From Thermothielavioides terrestris NRRL 8126 (Eukaryota > Ascomycota > Sordariomycetes > Sordariales > Chaetomiaceae), in the NCBI RefSeq assembly GCF_000226115.1, contig NC_016457.1, positions 7,068,001-7,132,000 on the forward strand: a DNA stretch of 64,000 nt, given 5' to 3'. This document shows, one piece after another, positions 35,790 through 46,640 of the stretch; the first letter of the stretch is position 1, and each line of letters begins with the position of its first letter. The translations under genes and the position numbers were made by a program. The notes beneath the pieces were generated by a model. It had not been told where the DNA came from, made no database searches, and saw only the letters and a program-made list of their open reading frames with translations.

Positions 35790-38700
35790 ATTCGTATAGT
35801 TATATTTGTCTAAGTAGCTAGTCTTTATAGGGTAGTCTATATATAAATATAACGTTTCCCTTTCCTCTTTTAGTTCGATATTGGCCTATTATTATATTGT
35901 ATATCTCTCTACTCTTATTTAAACTTATTAAGTATAGTAGTCTCTAGGAAGTTCTTTAAAGGCTTCTATATTAGTTTATTGTAACCTATCCATTTAACGT
36001 ATATATTGTAGTTGTTCCCTTTCCCTCTTATATTCTAAGCTTTAAAGATCGCCTCTACCCTATATTTCTATTAGGGAATACCCTCCTTCGATATAACCTA
36101 TATAGGGTCTAGTCTCTTATCTATAACTTTTTACAAAAGGAGTAGGTCGAAAGCCATTTATTCAACTAAGTTAATATAGAAAGTCGAGTATAGACTACTT
36201 AGTATATTAAGCGTTACTATTAGTAGGGTTAGTACTACGACTACTTTATATTTAGTATTTAGCTAGTTGAGCTTTTTACTAAAACGGTTCGTCTTTATAT
36301 TATATAGAAAGAGCTATACCTCGTCCTCTACCTAGAACCTCTTAGCTAGGTAGTAGGAGCAGTTTATATTTGTCTACTACTACTACTATATATATACAAT
36401 AGTTACTTAGGTCTACTCTATCCCTTCCTTTAGATAATAGAGGAACCTAGCGATACAACCTTCTAAGGATACTATAGACGCTATTAGGATTGTAATAAGC
36501 TATATAAGGCTTATATTAAACCTATAGAGAAGGTAGTTCGGGCTTACTCTAGTTATAGACAAGTCCCTATTGTTAAGTGTAGATTAATAGGCTAGGAGAT
36601 ATTTAGGCTAGTTGTACTATATAAAGGAGACGAAGATCTAGAGGATTGCCTATACTTCTTAGTTGACCTACTTTATCCCTCTATCCGTTTAAAGATAGTA
36701 AAAAGTCGATAAGAGTTGCTCTACCCCTATCGCTTTGTACAACGTAGTCTAGAACCTATTTAGCTAGTTCGACCTATAGTCGGTTATAATTTAAGTCGAG
36801 AACCTATAGAAACGCTACTATATATTATAGAATCGAAGGATATACTTTTCCGTTCCTATCGAATATATTACCTCGAGCTATATATATTTAGAAAGACGGT
36901 CGGTAATCACTATAAGGTAGCTAGGCACTCCTTTGTCTCTTATAGGGAGGTCGGTTATAAAGTCAATAGAGATCTATTTCTAGAAGCGATTAGGGATAGG
37001 CAAAGGCTATAGAAGCCCTTGATATAGCTATTAAGAGATTTTACTTTAGTAGTACTAATTATAGTTCCTAATGAACTACTTTATATTAAACGATATAAAG
37101 TCCTAGTGATAATCTCTCTAAAGCATTTTAAATAGCCTATTACACTTTAGGTATCCTAATATAACCGAGTTATAAATCTATTAGATAATTATAGTAGTTA
37201 AAAGCTTCTATATAGAGAGCTAGAGATGGCTATAGAACTAGAGTACACTTTATATATTAAGGGAGTAGTCTACGATCTAGGTCTATATTATATTTACCTT
37301 CTTAGGAAACTTCTAAGCTCTATTGTAGACGGCTTAGAGCTAGTAAGTATAGTACTCGTCTTTAGCAATACCCTTGTTCTATAGGGCAGTGAGCTACTTA
37401 TCTTTAAAGAGCGTTTCTCCTATAGGTAGCCTAGCCTTTTTCTATATATTAGTCTAATATACTTTAATTAAGGGAAGTAGCTAGGCAATACATTAGTTGT
37501 CTTTAGGCTTGTCCTACTTACATTAGAAGAGCGTATTAGGGTATAAAGCCTAGGATCCTAGCTAATATTTTAGCTCGAAGTTGAATAAGGAGAGTGTCTC
37601 TACCTATCTAGCCTATCGTTTACTAATTAGATATAGCTAAATGAAGTACTTAAGATTCTTATAGTCGGTCAAGATAGTAAAGAGGGCTACTATACTTCGA
37701 AGCTCTACTAACTAAGCCTTAAGGTATAAGATAATAGCCAATAGCTCTTTATTATAGATAATGTAGTTACATTTAGTAGAGCTTAGTTTTATAGAGTAGT
37801 AGGCTATAGGGTAAAGGACCTTGTCCTCTCTCTACTAAGACAAGTACCTACTAAGTACTATACTAGAATAGTCTACTTCTATAATCGTCTCCCTTTTAGG
37901 ATCTTACTAAGTAAGGATCAGCTCCGATATAAATATAGCCTTAAGTATATCGAAGGCCTTCTATTCCTCTTTACTCTAGTAGAATAGGACATTTTTATAG
38001 GTAAGACGTATTAATAAAGCTACCTTCTTAGAGAAGTTAGAGATAAAGTCGCAATAGAAGTTAGCGAACCTAAGGAAGCTCTATACTTCTTGGACTCTAT
38101 AGGGTACCTCCTATTTACAGATAGCTTTAATCTTCTTAAGGTTGAGGTAGATATAGACTTCTACCTCTACGATATACCCTAGGTATTTAACTTCCTTCAC
38201 TATAAACGTATACTTCTTAAGGTCTAGGTTAAGGCCTATATCCCTTAGCTTCCAAAGGACCTTATATACCTTCCTTATATAGTCCTTCTAGCTCCTACTT
38301 AAGTATACTAAAATATCGTTAAGGTATACTATTATATAGTCCTCTAGCATTGGGCCAAGGGTATTATTGATATATCTCTAGAACGTTATAGAAGTACCTA
38401 TAAGCCTAAAGGGGTAGACTAACTACTTAAATAGCCTAAACCTTATATAAAACACTATAAGGTACTTGTCTCTCTCGGCTATCTAGATATAATAGAAGGT
38501 AGCTCTAACGTCTAGCTTTATAAGCTATTTGGCCTTAGCTAAAGACTAGAGAGTCTCTTTAATTAAGGGGAGTAGGTACTAGTTCTACTTAGTAATCTTG
38601 TTTAAAGCCTAGTAATCTATATAGAACCTCTATCCCCTTCTTAGCTTCTTTATAAAGAGGACTAGGGTAGCCGCCAATAAAGAGCTTACCTAGATCTATC

Positions 38701-40784
38701 CCTTATCTATTAGGTCTATAACCTACTTCTAAATCTTTAGGAGATAGTCCCTTAGTATATTATACAAAGGTCCTTATAGGAGCTTAGGAGGTTTCTTATC
38801 CAAACCTATTTTAAGATAGATATAATAGTCGGCCTCCCTCTAATAAAGGGGTAGACCGTTTGCCTTTTCCTTATTGAAGAGGTTAGCGAAGTCTTATAGC
38901 TCCTCTAGTAGAGTGATCTTTAGGTCTAGGTCGACGTTGAGCTAAGAGATAGCCGCCCCTAGTATAGTGGTCATCTTATAGATATTAGTAACAAAGAATA
39001 TATCTTAGGCTCCTTTAGACTTCTTCTTTTATACTCTATAGGCTAAGCCTATAAATATTATACCTATAATTAGGGTAGTATTAATTTCTTTCTACTATAA
39101 AGAGCATTTATATACCTATAGGCCACTTTACAAATTGACGGTAAAGACCCTATTAGCTAGGTCTAGTACAATCCTATAGTAGTTTATCTAGGGGAGCCCT
39201 AAAATAATGTTATAAGCTAGTCCTAGGACTATATAAAATGTAGTAGCACTAATCTATTTATCGATATCTATTACAACCTAGGCGATATATATAATTTTCT
39301 TTATAATTTATACCCCCTTGACTATAACGCCTAGGGTATAGGGAGTCGATAAGCTTATTTGCTTAATCCTTAACTACTAATATACTCTTTCGCTAATAGC
39401 TCTATAGCTCTAGTACCTACTATCTACTTATATATTTATAAAACTAAAGGAGTTTAAGAAAATAGGGATTAGAAAGAGTAGCTTATCTATTCTCTCTCTA
39501 ATCTCTATAAACTCGTTCTATAAACGGCTAGGTCCTTTCAACCTCTATATAAGACTTTATATAGGGGCTACTCTTTTCCCTCCTCTTCTTCAAAGGAGGA
39601 GTCCTCCTTTACCTATTCCTTAGCCTCTAGCTTATTAATATCGACCTAAAGAGCTAGCCTCTTAGCTAGGGCGAAGGGATAGGCGGCTATAAAGTGACCC
39701 TAGCGCCTATAATAGATATAGGCTCTAGCCTATTAATATACTATATATACTTCGTTGTTTACTTACTTCGTCTATAGTATATTTATACCTCGCTTTCCTT
39801 TATTCTACTACTACTTTCCTCTATAGCCCCTATTAGCTCCCCCCTAGGCGAGGGCAATATAGGCTATATTGATCCTAGTTATCAATATATCTCTATCTAT
39901 ATCCTTCTCTACGTCTATATTGGGCCTTAGTCGCTTACCCTAAGACTACTAATATCGTTCCTCTAGGTAAAAAGCCTCTAGGTCGATAGCGATTTTACAA
40001 TACTTTACAATAGCTATAGTATAGTCGTTCTATAGAACCCCCTATCCTACTATAATATACTTCAACTTTAGGGAGAGGCATCGTTATAGTCTACTTCGTT
40101 GCTCTAATTAAGTCCTTTAGCCTTCGATAGCTTCGCTTCGAAGTAAATAAGGAAGAAGGAGAATAGCTCGTTGTCTCTCTAATAGAGTATATCTAGCTCT
40201 ATTAAGGCTATAACCTATTTATAGGGGTTTATATAAATAGTCGCGAAGTACTCGAGGAATACTTCTAAGTCGTAATTATAGCGGGGCCCTCCTAATTTAT
40301 AGAAGGCTATAACCTTAGCCTAAACTCTCTAGCTAAGGTTCCCCTAAATGAATATCTATTGATTATAGAAGCCTCTAATAAAGTCCTAGTCTATTACTAG
40401 GATATATACTATTATAGCCCTTTAAACGATAAAAAGTTCCTTCTTACTATCGAAGGGTTGTCCTATAGAGAAGCGCTTCCACTATATCCTAGAAGCTATT
40501 AGAGCTATAGCGTCAATCGTCGAAGCTAGGGTATAAGCTATTGCAAAGGCGTTCATAGTCTAAGCTATAGCGATCTAGGCTATACGAAGTTCCTTAATAA
40601 TTACATTCTACTATACAATCGTTTCCTATAAGACTTAGAAATGTTTATAGACCTAGTCTAGGTCCAGAACCTATAGGACGCCTAGGTTGTTTATAGTAGC
40701 GTCTAGTCCGCTTAGTACTAGCGTTGAAACGCCTAGTGTACTACTCTCGTCTACACTTAAAAGCAACAACTGCTCTATCTACCT
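35790..40784 (-). pseudogene. gag-pol of copy B, multiply stopped
   Basis: Collinear with copy A at about 7.8 kb offset. The polymerase box near 38300-38345 reads D-Y-I-I-V-Y-L-N-D-I-L, again with Asn for the first Asp. No open frame of useful length remains. Confidence 0.86.
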
Positions 40785-40798
40785 AAAGGTAGTTGAAC
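40785..40798 (-). other. Self-priming-type primer-binding site of copy B
   Basis: GTTCAACTACCTTT on the minus strand directly after the 5' LTR, identical to copy A. The matching LTR tract is partly mutated here (TTTAACTACTTTAAGG on the plus strand). Confidence 0.68.
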
Positions 40799-41058
40799 TG
40801 TAATATACTAGCCTTATAGCGTCTACAGATAAGCGTACAATGTTCTATTTAACTACTTTAAGGAGAGAAAAGGGGAAGTATAGGCTACGGTTCTCGTATA
40901 TAGAGTTTTCAGGGGCTCGCGTATAGGGGGCTCAGGCCAATGTTATTCTAGGCGCGAGGCGGGTCCGCCTTAGGCCCGTGGCGGGCCCGTCATAGGACTG
41001 CTATAGATCCTAGGCGTAGCCCTATATACCTAGCCTAGGTATAGCCCGGTCTATAACA
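40799..41058 (-). repeat. 5' LTR of copy B
   Basis: 260 bp, starts TGTAATATACTAG and ends GGTCTATAACA on the plus strand; followed by GTAGT. Confidence 0.92.
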
Positions 41059-41156
41059 GTAGTGCCCGCCTAGCTCCTAAACCTCCTAGACCTCCTAAGC
41101 TCCCTGAGCCTGCCGCTAGTGCCGCTAGTCGGATCAAGATCGTCTTACGCTATACC

Positions 41157-41335
41157 GCCGATGCCCTAGCCGATATAACGTCTACCGGTAATAAGCGGAT
41201 TAGGGTCGTCTCGCGCTATATCGCTAAAGCCGCTATATCCGAAGCTGCCGCTACCCCTACCGCCGATGCCCTAGCCAATGCAATGCCTACCAGTAATAAG
41301 AGGATTAGGGTTATCTTACGCTATACCGCTAAAGC
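41157..41335 (+). repeat. Direct repeat of about 74 bp with 105-bp period
   Basis: Units at 41157-41230 and 41262-41335 share GATGCCCTAGCC...TAATAAG-GGATTAGGGT...CGCTATA-CGCTAAAGC; a partial third copy precedes them at 41130-41160. 105 bp equals 35 codons, so the decayed protein is itself repetitive. Confidence 0.75.
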
Positions 41336-43524
41336 TACTGCTACTATAGAACTGATCTAGCGTCGCTAGGCTTATAATATATCGAAGCTATAGAATAGAA
41401 GCGTATCTACTGCTTGCTTACACTTATAATCGAAGCCTATATCTCGCTTAAAGTCCTAGATATATTTAAAATTGTATTCTATATCCTAGGGGCGTTTAGA
41501 TTACTAGTTGTAACGCCTTTGATTACTGCCCTTTAAACCGATCGAAATACTTGATTTAGAAGAAGGTTTCGATATAGAGGAGGCTTTATAAGGCTATTTA
41601 TAAGAGGAGGATATTAATATTTATATATATAACGAGCTACTATCCTTACTACTATAGCTATTACAATGGTTCAATACGTTGCGCTTATTGTACTAGCCTT
41701 CTTAATCGCTAGATGCCTCGCCGCTATTCGCACTATTGTAGGCTTAAACCTAAGACTACTCTCAATCGCCTATACTAGATGCCTTACTACTATTAGTACG
41801 ATCGTAGGCCTAAACCTAAGACTGCTCCCAATCGTTTATGCTAGATGCTACGCTATTAGCTTATATACTACGTTCCCCTTGTTGTCGAGCTAACAATATA
41901 TTGGTGGAATAGCCTGCTTTGCTAAGTACGATTATCGTTAATATTACCTATACCGCTATATTCTTCCTAAATACGTTCTACTAGAGCCTTTGAATACTAC
42001 TACCGCTTCTATAGGAGTAGACCTATCGTTGTAAAGTTCTAGTAGAATATACTGAATAGGGCGATAAGGTTGATGATTTAGCTATTAGCAACAGTTTAGG
42101 CGTGAAGATCAAGGATATTATATCTAGCCTATACAACGAAGTGGTTAGCAACGTTCAACGAAGTGGTATTGTATTAGATCTTAAGTATATAACTACTTTT
42201 ATAAGTGTAGTTACCTATATAAGCGTAAAAGCTAATTTGATAGTCTAGTTGAATTCGAAAAGGGCACATTCTTTATAGACGCGCCTAATATATATTAGTA
42301 GTACCAACGAACTGATGAAGGCGCTATTGAGCCAACCTATAAAGGACTATTCTATTAGTATTAAGTATAAATTCGAGCTAACTAATACGCTACAAGTGGC
42401 ATCCTTAGTTATTTCTACGCCTTTATCTCCTATATCTACACCTTCTTACCAACTATTCGATTGTACTGCTATAGTACTGGCTAATACTAGTTGATCTATA
42501 CAGTTAACTAAACTGGTTACGCCTACTAGCGAAGGCTAGAGATTGGTAGCTAAGCGCAAGACGCCTATAAATACAATATTATAAGAGGTAGAAGATCGTA
42601 ACGCTCAAGAGCCGAATAAGGCGTATTTCTATCTCCTAATAGATAAATAGCGCTATAACCTAGGTATAGCCTATTAGAACTACTATAAAGATGTAGATAT
42701 ATAGTTCTAGTTCTATTACTAGATAAATAACGATAGTACCTACTATCCTATCACTGTTTAGGAGATAGTAGAGTAGGCTACCTAGATCGAACGTTAGAAG
42801 GCTACTGTTAATAGCGCCCTAGGTACCTTGGTTAAGAAATAGATCGGTTCTACAAAGACTAAGGCTGATTAAGGCGTTTAGATAGGTCCTAATAGCGAGA
42901 TTATAACTAAGCGACTACTAGGCAGAGGGATCTAGTTTATTAACAATGTTAATAGCAATAACTTGAATGATCTAAATAAGATAATGGCACTGCTTTACCT
43001 ACCACTATAGTTCTACAGTATACCACTATACTATCCTAGGTATTCGCTATATCCTCTAGCTCCCCTAACTATAGCAAAGAACGATGCGCCTAAGCTAGCC
43101 TAGCCAACTGGATTCCTAGCCCTTTATTCGAATATAAGCGCTATTTGCCTAGGAAAGCCTCTATCTATTGCTAGTAATGTAAATCTATAGGAGATTATCC
43201 TACTACTATATTCTTCGTCGCCGCTACTTAAGCTAGAAGGAAAGGAACCCTCTAATATAGTTAATAACTTTATTAAGACCTTTGCTTGCTAATATAGCCT
43301 ATTAGGTTAAAAGGATGTAATAACGGCTCTCTACTAAGTTAGTAGGTTTCTATATATCGAAGATAGAAGGGTTTACAATATTCGTTAACTTCTAGATATA
43401 TAGTTCTCTAATAACGGCTTCCTATAATACTTTGTTGCTATGTTCTATAGCGCTATAAAAGGCTTTTTAAAGGAAGAAGTAGAACTGGCTAGCTTTAATA
43501 GGAACCTAGCTCGCTAGACCTAAT

Positions 43525-43633
43525 AGGCTATATAGAGCACTAAACACGTTGTATAACGTACTAAACAGGCTATATAGAGCGCGAGGCACGTTGTACAACG
43601 TGTTGAACACGCTATATAGAGCGCTAAGCAGGA
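43525..43633 (+). repeat. 42-bp tandem repeat with a perfect 16-bp palindrome
   Basis: Units start at 43525, 43567 and 43609 (the last partial), each beginning with A-GCTATATAGAGC after one or two variable bases. The middle unit contains CACGTTGTACAACGTG (43587-43602), a perfect palindrome. 42 bp is 14 codons, so the repeat keeps frame. Confidence 0.8.
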
Positions 43634-43984
43634 TAGTATATTCTTTCTATATTGTTATAATTATATAGCTAACGTTTGATTGTATACTAATTTCTTTAAT
43701 TATCGACTTATCGATCGATCTGCTATACAATTCCCTCCTTAATGCCTCGATCTATTATATACCTAGGTTTAGGCTACTAGATCTAGAAGAGTTGGCGCTA
43801 GGATACTAGGAAAACATTATATAAGAGGAGGAAGATAGCTTAACAACGGCTTTATATATAGATGATGATGATAGTGAACTGTGACTAGGAATCTATCTAT
43901 AAGATATAGTGTTTAACCAACGGTTCTGGTACTCTAGAACTCTTGGAACTACTTTGAATATACTGCTATATAATCTACCGCCTT

Positions 43985-44990
43985 GTCCTCCTTCTAGAAC
44001 GGTATTATCGCCTTCTTAAAGTGCCTATATACTGCTAGGAGGTTGTTACTAACAGTAGTATAGGTACTATAAAGGAACTCTTTGAAGTCTTCCTTTAAAT
44101 AATCCTATAGAAGTATCTTCTAGTAGTTGCGGCAGATATAAGCCTTTGTATTATAGAACGTTGCTTTAATTAGGTTTAAATCTAGCGAATATAGCGGTAA
44201 ATACTATAGTAGAACACTAGCCTTCTAATAAAGTTGTTTAACGGCATAGCTCTAATACTACGATGTATTATCTATAACGAGAATGCTATAGTGGTCTAGG
44301 AATAGCTTTATTTTAGCTAGAACGTAGTCCTTAAGCTATACGAGGAAGCCTTCCTAATTGCTATAACCCTGCTAGACCAATAGATTAAGAACGTTATCAA
44401 CTATAATCGTAGGGAGGATATAGTAGCGTTTACCTCTTTTAACAACGTTGTCGACGATAAGAGTAATGCCTAGTAGCGTTTAGCTAGTACGATAAACACT
44501 ATCTCTTTGATCTAGGCCTAATTCGTTGTAGAATACAAATATCTTAGTAATAAACATCGTAACTTTTTTAATATAATCGAGCTAGAGGATATAGTTCTAT
44601 TATATACCTCTTTGTAAAGCAACCTTCTTCTTTTAATCGGCTATACAAAGATAATATAATATCGTCGATAGAGATATAAATATATAGCATTCTTTAAAAA
44701 AGAAGGCCTATATTTCGTCGAAGTAGAGGTTAGACTTACTTATAAAGTAGTTAAGAAGCTCCTAGCAGATATAGTATATATATTAGCTAACTATTAGGAA
44801 GATCGTTAATAATACGTTGGTATAGAACGAACCTCTATAGCCTATAGCTATAGTATATAGGAGTTCTATAGCGTTTTTGGCTTTGGAAAAGGATCGCTAG
44901 TAAGGTCGAATATACGCCTATACCGGTATACCTATATTAGGCTAATGTCTACTTTGTATACAATGACCTATAGCGTTTCCCTAGCGTATA
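43985..44990 (-). pseudogene. Decayed Tc1/mariner-type (DDE_3) transposase
   Basis: The minus strand reads, with stops at expected Gln/Trp codons: ELLNYFISKSNLYFDEI near the start, then VTMFITKIFVFYNELGLDQR, GITLIVDNVVKRGKRYYILP, a box with VIDNTS, and YLPLYSLDLNLIKATFYN, ending YTTVSNNLLAVYRHFKKA. These correspond in order to the DE-S-G, D-N-A and P-D-L-N-P-I-E boxes of fungal Tc1/mariner transposases. The first catalytic Asp is replaced (NE for DE) and the last Glu is Lys, so it is inactive. The N-terminal HTH part toward 44990 is too decayed to define. Confidence 0.8.
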
Positions 44991-45110
44991 TTATAACGGC
45001 GATTAGGCGCCTCTAGCGGTCATTGATATATCGAACTATAGTGCCTAGACGCCCTGTCTCTAAGTAAGGAACTAGGGCGCGTTGCGTGTATAGCGAGGCG
45101 GGTATCGGGG

Positions 45111-45317
45111 CGGTTCAAAGGCAGGCACTTAGGCGGTTCGAAGGCGGGCTCCAAAGCGGTTCGTAGGTAGGCTCTAGGGTAGTTCGAAGGCGGGCTCCTA
45201 GGCAGTTCGAAGGCAGGCTCCTAGGCAGTTCAAAGGCAGGTACTTAGGTAGTTCGAAGGCAGGCACTCAGGCAGTTCGAGGGCGGGTTCCTAGGCGGTTC
45301 GAAGGTGGGCTTCGATA
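45111..45317. repeat. 23-bp minisatellite, nine copies
   Basis: The unit is close to CGGTTCGAAGGCGGGCTCCTAGG, repeated nine times end to end. Copies differ mostly by G-to-A (CGG to CAG, GCGGG to GCAGG) and C-to-T changes. It lies between the transposase and the right TIR. Confidence 0.9.
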
Positions 45318-45343
45318 GCTGGGTTCAGGGGCTCGATGGTTGT

Positions 45344-45530
45344 GCTAACTAAGCTGTAGATATCAACAAGCACGCAAAAACACTAGAAAATGGCTATTTG
45401 GGCCGTTTTTTGCAGTATCTATAGCTTTAAGATCGATGGCGATAGTTGCCTACTGTTGGCTACTGTTGTTCAAATTGGGGTGTGTTGCAGGCACTTGGAC
45501 CCACTTTAACCTGGTGCTTGCAAACGACAA
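45344..45530 (-). repeat. Right terminal inverted repeat (about 187 bp)
   Basis: Reverse complement of 25365-25563; ends GCTTGCAAACGACAA. Several transitions relative to the left copy (for example GTGGGCAACC against GTAGGCAACT). Confidence 0.88.
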
Positions 45531-46640
45531 AGGCTTGCTTAGACTCTGAGCGGCAACGCAGAAGTGCATTTCACTAGAGATAAGCTCCTTATGCGCCTGC
45601 TTCATTTCATTCTGTTACGAGATATCCATAGGGATTGTTTCTGAGTATGACGTCGTTTGGATCGGGAAGAGTTACTTGGGAGGAGCGCCCGGCTCAAACC
45701 AGGGTTGTTTGGTGGTGTCGGTGCTCGTGATCTCGGTCTTGTTTTGGTTGCCTTCCGGGGGTGGTCAGGGTGGAATTCGGTCAGGATTGAAATTGGAATT
45801 ACGGAGCAAGTGCGGCGTCTAAGTGTTTGGGTTAGGGTTAGCATCAAAGGATGGGCTTCTCATTAGCAGGGTTGAGGTTCACGGCGGACTCTCCTTGCGA
45901 ACCTAGAAGGCAGAAATCAATGGACAGGAAGGCGGTATCTTGCGTGAGTTACACGGCCGCTTTTCATTCTCTAAATGGCGACTCATAAATTTGATTGTCT
46001 CGTACTTGGCGACCCGCATACAGGTTGTAGGTCGCGTAGCCAACGTGACCCTAACCCTGCTGTGAGTCTCGCTTTTTTTATGTTTGGTCGAGTGCGGCAT
46101 TTGGCAGAGAGACTCCGCAGATACAAAGAGATCTCCTATAATTGATGTCTCTAGATGGTGAAGACGAAGTGTATATACGGTTCAAAACAGTGGCTAGGCC
46201 GTAGGAGCTAAAGGTTCTCTTTTCCTGCTTGGGTAGTCTTTACTACGATCCTACGATTTCTGTTGTTCTTTTCCTCTCTTTCCCTCCTTCCTTCTTTCTC
46301 TCTTTCTTTTTTTCTTTTTTTCTTTTTTTTTTTTCAGTTTTTTCATTATCTTTTTTTTGGTACTGTTCTCGCTTCTCAGTACTCATTTGAGATAGCGCAT
46401 TACTGTTCTTTCTCCTAGTAGCAGTACCGTTTTGTACAGCAAAAGGGAAAGAGAAGCTTGAGAAGAGTGGTTTAGGAAGTATACGAGTGAACATCGTCCT
46501 TAAGACGAGGAAGGTCCCTGTCAGAACCAGCCTAGCCCGAGGCACCGGGCCGGCCCACCGAGATTAGGATCCACTGGCTTGATGCCCAACTGCCGCCTAA
46601 GACTGGGCTCCTGATTAGGAGAACTCTCCTACAATACAAC
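45531..46640. other. Non-RIP island between two decayed repeat blocks
   Basis: About 1.1 kb of ordinary composition with CA and TG present. It holds telomere-type motifs in opposite orientations (GGGTTAGGGTTAG at 45829-45841, ACCCTAACCCT at 46048-46058) and a long polypyrimidine tract. A TGTCAGAACCAGCC sequence at 46519 could be the start of an LTR, but no partner was found. No gene is supported. Confidence 0.55.
46257..46365. repeat. Polypyrimidine tract
   Basis: About 110 bp of almost pure C/T on the plus strand (TTCCTTC, TTTCTTTTT units and T-runs). The minus-strand Lys/Glu-rich frame through it is low-complexity and not a gene. Confidence 0.85.

Larger units (their letters stand above)
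33512..41058 (-). mobile_element. Ty3/gypsy LTR retrotransposon, copy B (7547 bp, RIP-inactivated)
   Basis: Same family and orientation as copy A, which it follows after 240 bp of host sequence. LTRs are 33512-33771 and 40799-41058 (260 bp each). The target duplication is ATAGT (33507-33511) against GTAGT (41059-41063), one RIP-like transition apart. It is more A/T-shifted than copy A. Confidence 0.93.
41064..43880 (+). pseudogene. Long decayed ORF of the TIR element, unidentified
   Basis: A plus-strand frame can be followed through many TAG/TAA codons. It begins Pro-rich (KPPRPPKLPEPAASAASR), contains repeated basic motifs (NKRIRVVSRY, NKRIRVILRY), then Ser/Thr/Leu-rich regions, and ends near a 42-bp in-frame tandem repeat at 43525. 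The repeated basic motif suggests nucleic-acid binding, but no family is recognised. It runs toward the minus-strand transposase, so the two genes would be convergent. The exact ends are not determinable because of RIP. Confidence 0.45.
25365..45530. mobile_element. TIR-bounded DNA element of 20.2 kb, enlarged by two nested LTR retrotransposons
   Basis: The ends are inverted copies of one another (25365-25563 and 45344-45530). Inside lie LTR elements A and B with their target duplications; removing both leaves about 5052 bp. The remaining host sequence (25564-25699, 33267-33506, 41064-45343) carries a long decayed plus-strand ORF, tandem repeats and a decayed Tc1/mariner-type transposase on the minus strand near the right end. 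No target-site duplication is visible outside the TIRs: left flank CTGACAG, right flank AGGCTTG. A TA duplication expected of Tc1/mariner is also not seen. The element is heavily mutated inside but nearly intact at the TIRs. The alternative is that the inverted repeats are two copies of a MITE-like sequence flanking unrelated insertions. Confidence 0.65.

Noticed and set aside
45111..45317. Regularly spaced short repeats resembling a CRISPR array
   Set aside because: Units are contiguous without spacers and the genome is fungal; it is a minisatellite.
25365..45530. Starship-type giant element
   Set aside because: No tyrosine-recombinase captain gene is seen at the left end; the size is explained by two nested LTR elements and the ends are inverted repeats.
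46243..46545. Lys/Glu-rich 100-residue minus-strand frame
   Set aside because: Produced by the polypyrimidine tract; low complexity with no other support.
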